From contig CANQBH010000017.1 in the NCBI GenBank assembly GCA_947589155.1, forward strand, positions 1 to 41,954: a stretch of DNA of 41,954 bases. Reading direction: 5' to 3'. Below, one piece after another: positions 40,566 through 41,954 of this stretch. The notes below the pieces were generated by a model. The model had not been told where the DNA came from, did no database searches, and saw nothing but the letters and a program-made list of their open reading frames with translations. The translations under genes and the position numbers were made by a program. Each line of letters opens with the position of its first letter. The stretch's first letter is position 1. The DNA comes from an uncultured Lachnospiraceae bacterium. Its GTDB lineage: Bacteria; Bacillota; Clostridia; Lachnospirales; Lachnospiraceae.

Positions 40566-40603
40566 GGCGCGTAAAACATACTCTGTAATCAGATTTACGC
40601 GCC
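40566..40603. repeat. 10-bp inverted repeat upstream of the carbamoyltransferase-like gene
   Basis: GGCGCGTAAA (40566-40575) and TTTACGCGCC (40594-40603) are perfect inverted arms, 18-nt interval. It is GC-rich within AT-rich DNA. No T-run follows on either strand, so it is not a standard terminator; an operator or mobile-element relic is possible. The rest of the 40407-40652 gap holds only the putative promoter. Confidence 0.55.
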
Positions 40604-40652
40604 AAGCACTACTTTTGTAGCCAATATGTAGACACGGACAAAAGACACGATT

Positions 40653-40895
40653 TTATGGCAACTCTAAACTACATTTATTTGTTTCGTTAATTTCAATTTT
40701 CTCCAAAGTTCTAAACATAGAAAAAATTTTGCCAACAGCATCTAAATAAAAAGCGGGCTGTGGCATACTTATTACAAAATTCTGAACATTCTCCGGATAA
40801 TGATCTAACGGTATTCTCCTCAAAAAATAAATATGTTTGCTCGAACATTCGTTACAGTTTCGATATCTCAACATATTTTCATAGTTATTGGTCAT
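40653..40895 (-). CDS. Small unrecognised protein
   Basis: From ATG 40895 the frame gives 80 residues: polar N-terminus NNYENMLRYRNCNECSSKH with a CxxC, then HIYFLRRIPLDHYPENVQNFV and MPQPAFYLDAVGKIF. The frame stays open to a TTG at 40967, but neither start has a well-spaced ribosome binding site (GAGGGG lies about 13 nt before 40895). AT-rich like its neighbours. It may be a real small gene or a fragment of a larger one. Confidence 0.35.
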   Translation of the reverse strand: MTNNYENMLRYRNCNECSSKHIYFLRRIPLDHYPENVQNFVISMPQPAFYLDAVGKIFSMFRTLEKIEINETNKCSLELP

Positions 40896-40973
40896 AATAG
40901 CATTATTCCCCTCTCTGTTCCAACTGTTCCTATCATGAGCAATCGCCAGTAATACTAATTTCCTCAATTCAAA

Positions 40974-41803
40974 TTACAAATCCGGTCCTTCTTCTATCCA
41001 TTCCTTTAATTTCTTCTGAAGTTCCTTCTTGTCCGGTAAATATAACTGATACTCCGAAGCATAAATATTAGCATCTTCCGGCAGAGTAATCTCTACAAGA
41101 GCGTCATCCTTTTCCCTACATAACAAAATCCCAACTGTCGGATTCTCCTCCGGCAACTTCTCATATCTATCATAATAATGCACATACATCATCATCTGCC
41201 CCAAATCCTGATGCGTCAACTTGTCAATCTTCAAATCTATCAACACATAGCACCGTAAAATTCTGTTATAAAACACAAGATCCACATAATATTATCTTCG
41301 TTAAATGTAAAACGCTTCTGTCTTGCTTCGAACAAATATCCTTTGCCCAATTCCAAAAGAAACTTTTGTAATTTATTGATAATCGCTGTTTCCAGATCAG
41401 ATTCCACATATTTTGCTCTTTCATCTAATCCAAGGAATTCAAGTACAGTAGGTTGCTTTACAATGTCCTGTGGTTTCGTGATAACATTTCCCTCAGACGC
41501 CAGCCGCAGCACTTCGTCCTTTTCTCTGCTCAAAGCCAGTCTTTCATAAAGGCTTGAATTGTATTGCCTTTGTAATGTCCTTATCCCCCATGCTCCATTC
41601 GTCGCTTCTATTTCATAAAATTTTCTTTCATTTTCATCTTTAATACGCATCAATTGAAGATAATGAGACCATGGCAGCGTAAACGGCAACTCTTTTTCAA
41701 AAATGCTAAACACCGTTTCGGATTTTTCCACAGCAAATTTCCGAAACACTGTTTCGGAAATTCTATCTTGATATACAAGATTGCCGCCTCCATTCTTATT
41801 CTT
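40974..41803 (-). pseudogene. YhcG-type PDDEXK nuclease (DUF1016), frameshifted and truncated
   Basis: Two minus-strand frames together match the C-terminal two thirds of YhcG/DUF1016 proteins. The first (41803 to about 41291) has YQDRISETVFRKF, LPWSHYLQLMRIKDE, YERLALS and KRFTFNEDN. The second (about 41290 to 40974) continues with VDLVFYNRILRCYVLIDLK, the nuclease core with its D...DxK residues, then THQDLGQMMMYV. Between aat and tat-gtg-gat one base is missing at about 41289-41290, so the frame breaks right before the active site. The N-terminal DUF1016 domain is also absent: the frame meets a stop at 41804-41806. Homologues accompany restriction systems and mobile DNA. Confidence 0.8.
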
Positions 41804-41954
41804 TCATCTGCTTTACATATCCGGTTAATATATTCTCTTTTTCTGTTGTGGATAATTTATTATTTTCTTTGTCAACCCATCCCTCATCGGCACTGGTTAT
41901 ATAATCCTTTTTTTGAAACAGTTTATTAAGAAGTTTCTTAACAATTTTCAATTT
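41796..41954 (-). CDS. Partial reading frame running off the window edge
   Basis: Fifty-two codons open from the window end to a TAA at 41796-41798 (read KLKIVKKLLNKLFQKKD, later WVDKENNKLSTTEKENIL). It is Lys/Asn-rich and AT-rich like the adjoining nuclease pseudogene. It may be the C-terminus of an upstream gene or chance open frame. Its end overlaps the start of the YhcG remnant by 8 bp. No family recognised. Confidence 0.35.
   Translation of the reverse strand, partial: KLKIVKKLLNKLFQKKDYITSADEGWVDKENNKLSTTEKENILTGYVKQMKE

Overview
The window looks like a chromosomal segment of an anaerobic Gram-positive Clostridia member, probably Lachnospiraceae-like. This is inferred from strong AGGAGG-type ribosome binding sites, sigma-A-type promoters, a TraX/CapA/MATE/MgtC gene mix, aldo-keto reductases with C-terminal ferredoxin domains, and by-eye composition: a GC-rich core flanked by AT-rich blocks. 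No rRNA, tRNA, transposase or integrase was recognised.

Layout. (1) 1-8374: a complete type I-C CRISPR-Cas locus on the minus strand (cas3-cas5c-cas8c-cas7-cas4-cas1-cas2), then a leader and a short array of five 32-nt repeats with four spacers. It is clearly more AT-rich than the DNA next to it. (2) 8490-11485: an ECF-type nickel/cobalt importer (ATPase, T component, fused CbiM/PDGLEWS substrate component) with a dyad over its promoter and a divergent cysteine-rich small-domain protein. (3) 11460-15884: acetyltransferase, PAP2 phosphatase, TraX-like membrane protein, HD phosphohydrolase and a membrane diguanylate cyclase, mostly overlapping end to end. (4) 15964-18517: an ArsR-type repressor, small HMA protein and Zn/Cd-type P1B ATPase, with a textbook promoter overlapped by operator-like CATATG repeats. 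(5) 18568-26127: CapA-like protein, D-lactate dehydrogenase-like enzyme, NYN/LOTUS protein, orphan chemoreceptor, two ferredoxin-tailed aldo-keto reductases and a membrane-anchored FKBP, all on the minus strand. (6) 26295-31944: MgtC-family protein, two unrecognised proteins, an AlbA_2-domain protein divergent from a MATE exporter, and a small cysteine-rich protein. (7) 32101-35012: a copper operon, csoR-copA, in which a CopZ-like chaperone domain is fused in frame to the C-terminus of CopA but also has its own perfect Shine-Dalgarno and start codon. (8) 35016-39263: a Na+-efflux-type ABC exporter with a G8 tract in its promoter, a ferritin-like helical protein and an MFS exporter. (9) 39374-41954: an AT-rich end with a divergent carbamoyltransferase whose hallmark motifs are altered, several inverted repeats, a small unknown ORF and a frameshifted, N-terminally truncated YhcG-type nuclease.

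The themes are metal homeostasis (three separate systems: Ni/Co import, Zn/Cd export, Cu export), defence (type I-C CRISPR and a decayed PDDEXK nuclease) and export or signalling. The most interesting points are the nested CopA/CopZ arrangement with a hairpin before the internal start, the carbamoyltransferase with substituted carbamoyl-phosphate and amino-acid loops, the possibly slippage-sensitive promoter of the ABC exporter, and several unassigned dyad operators. All functional calls are from reading the sequence; no database search was possible.
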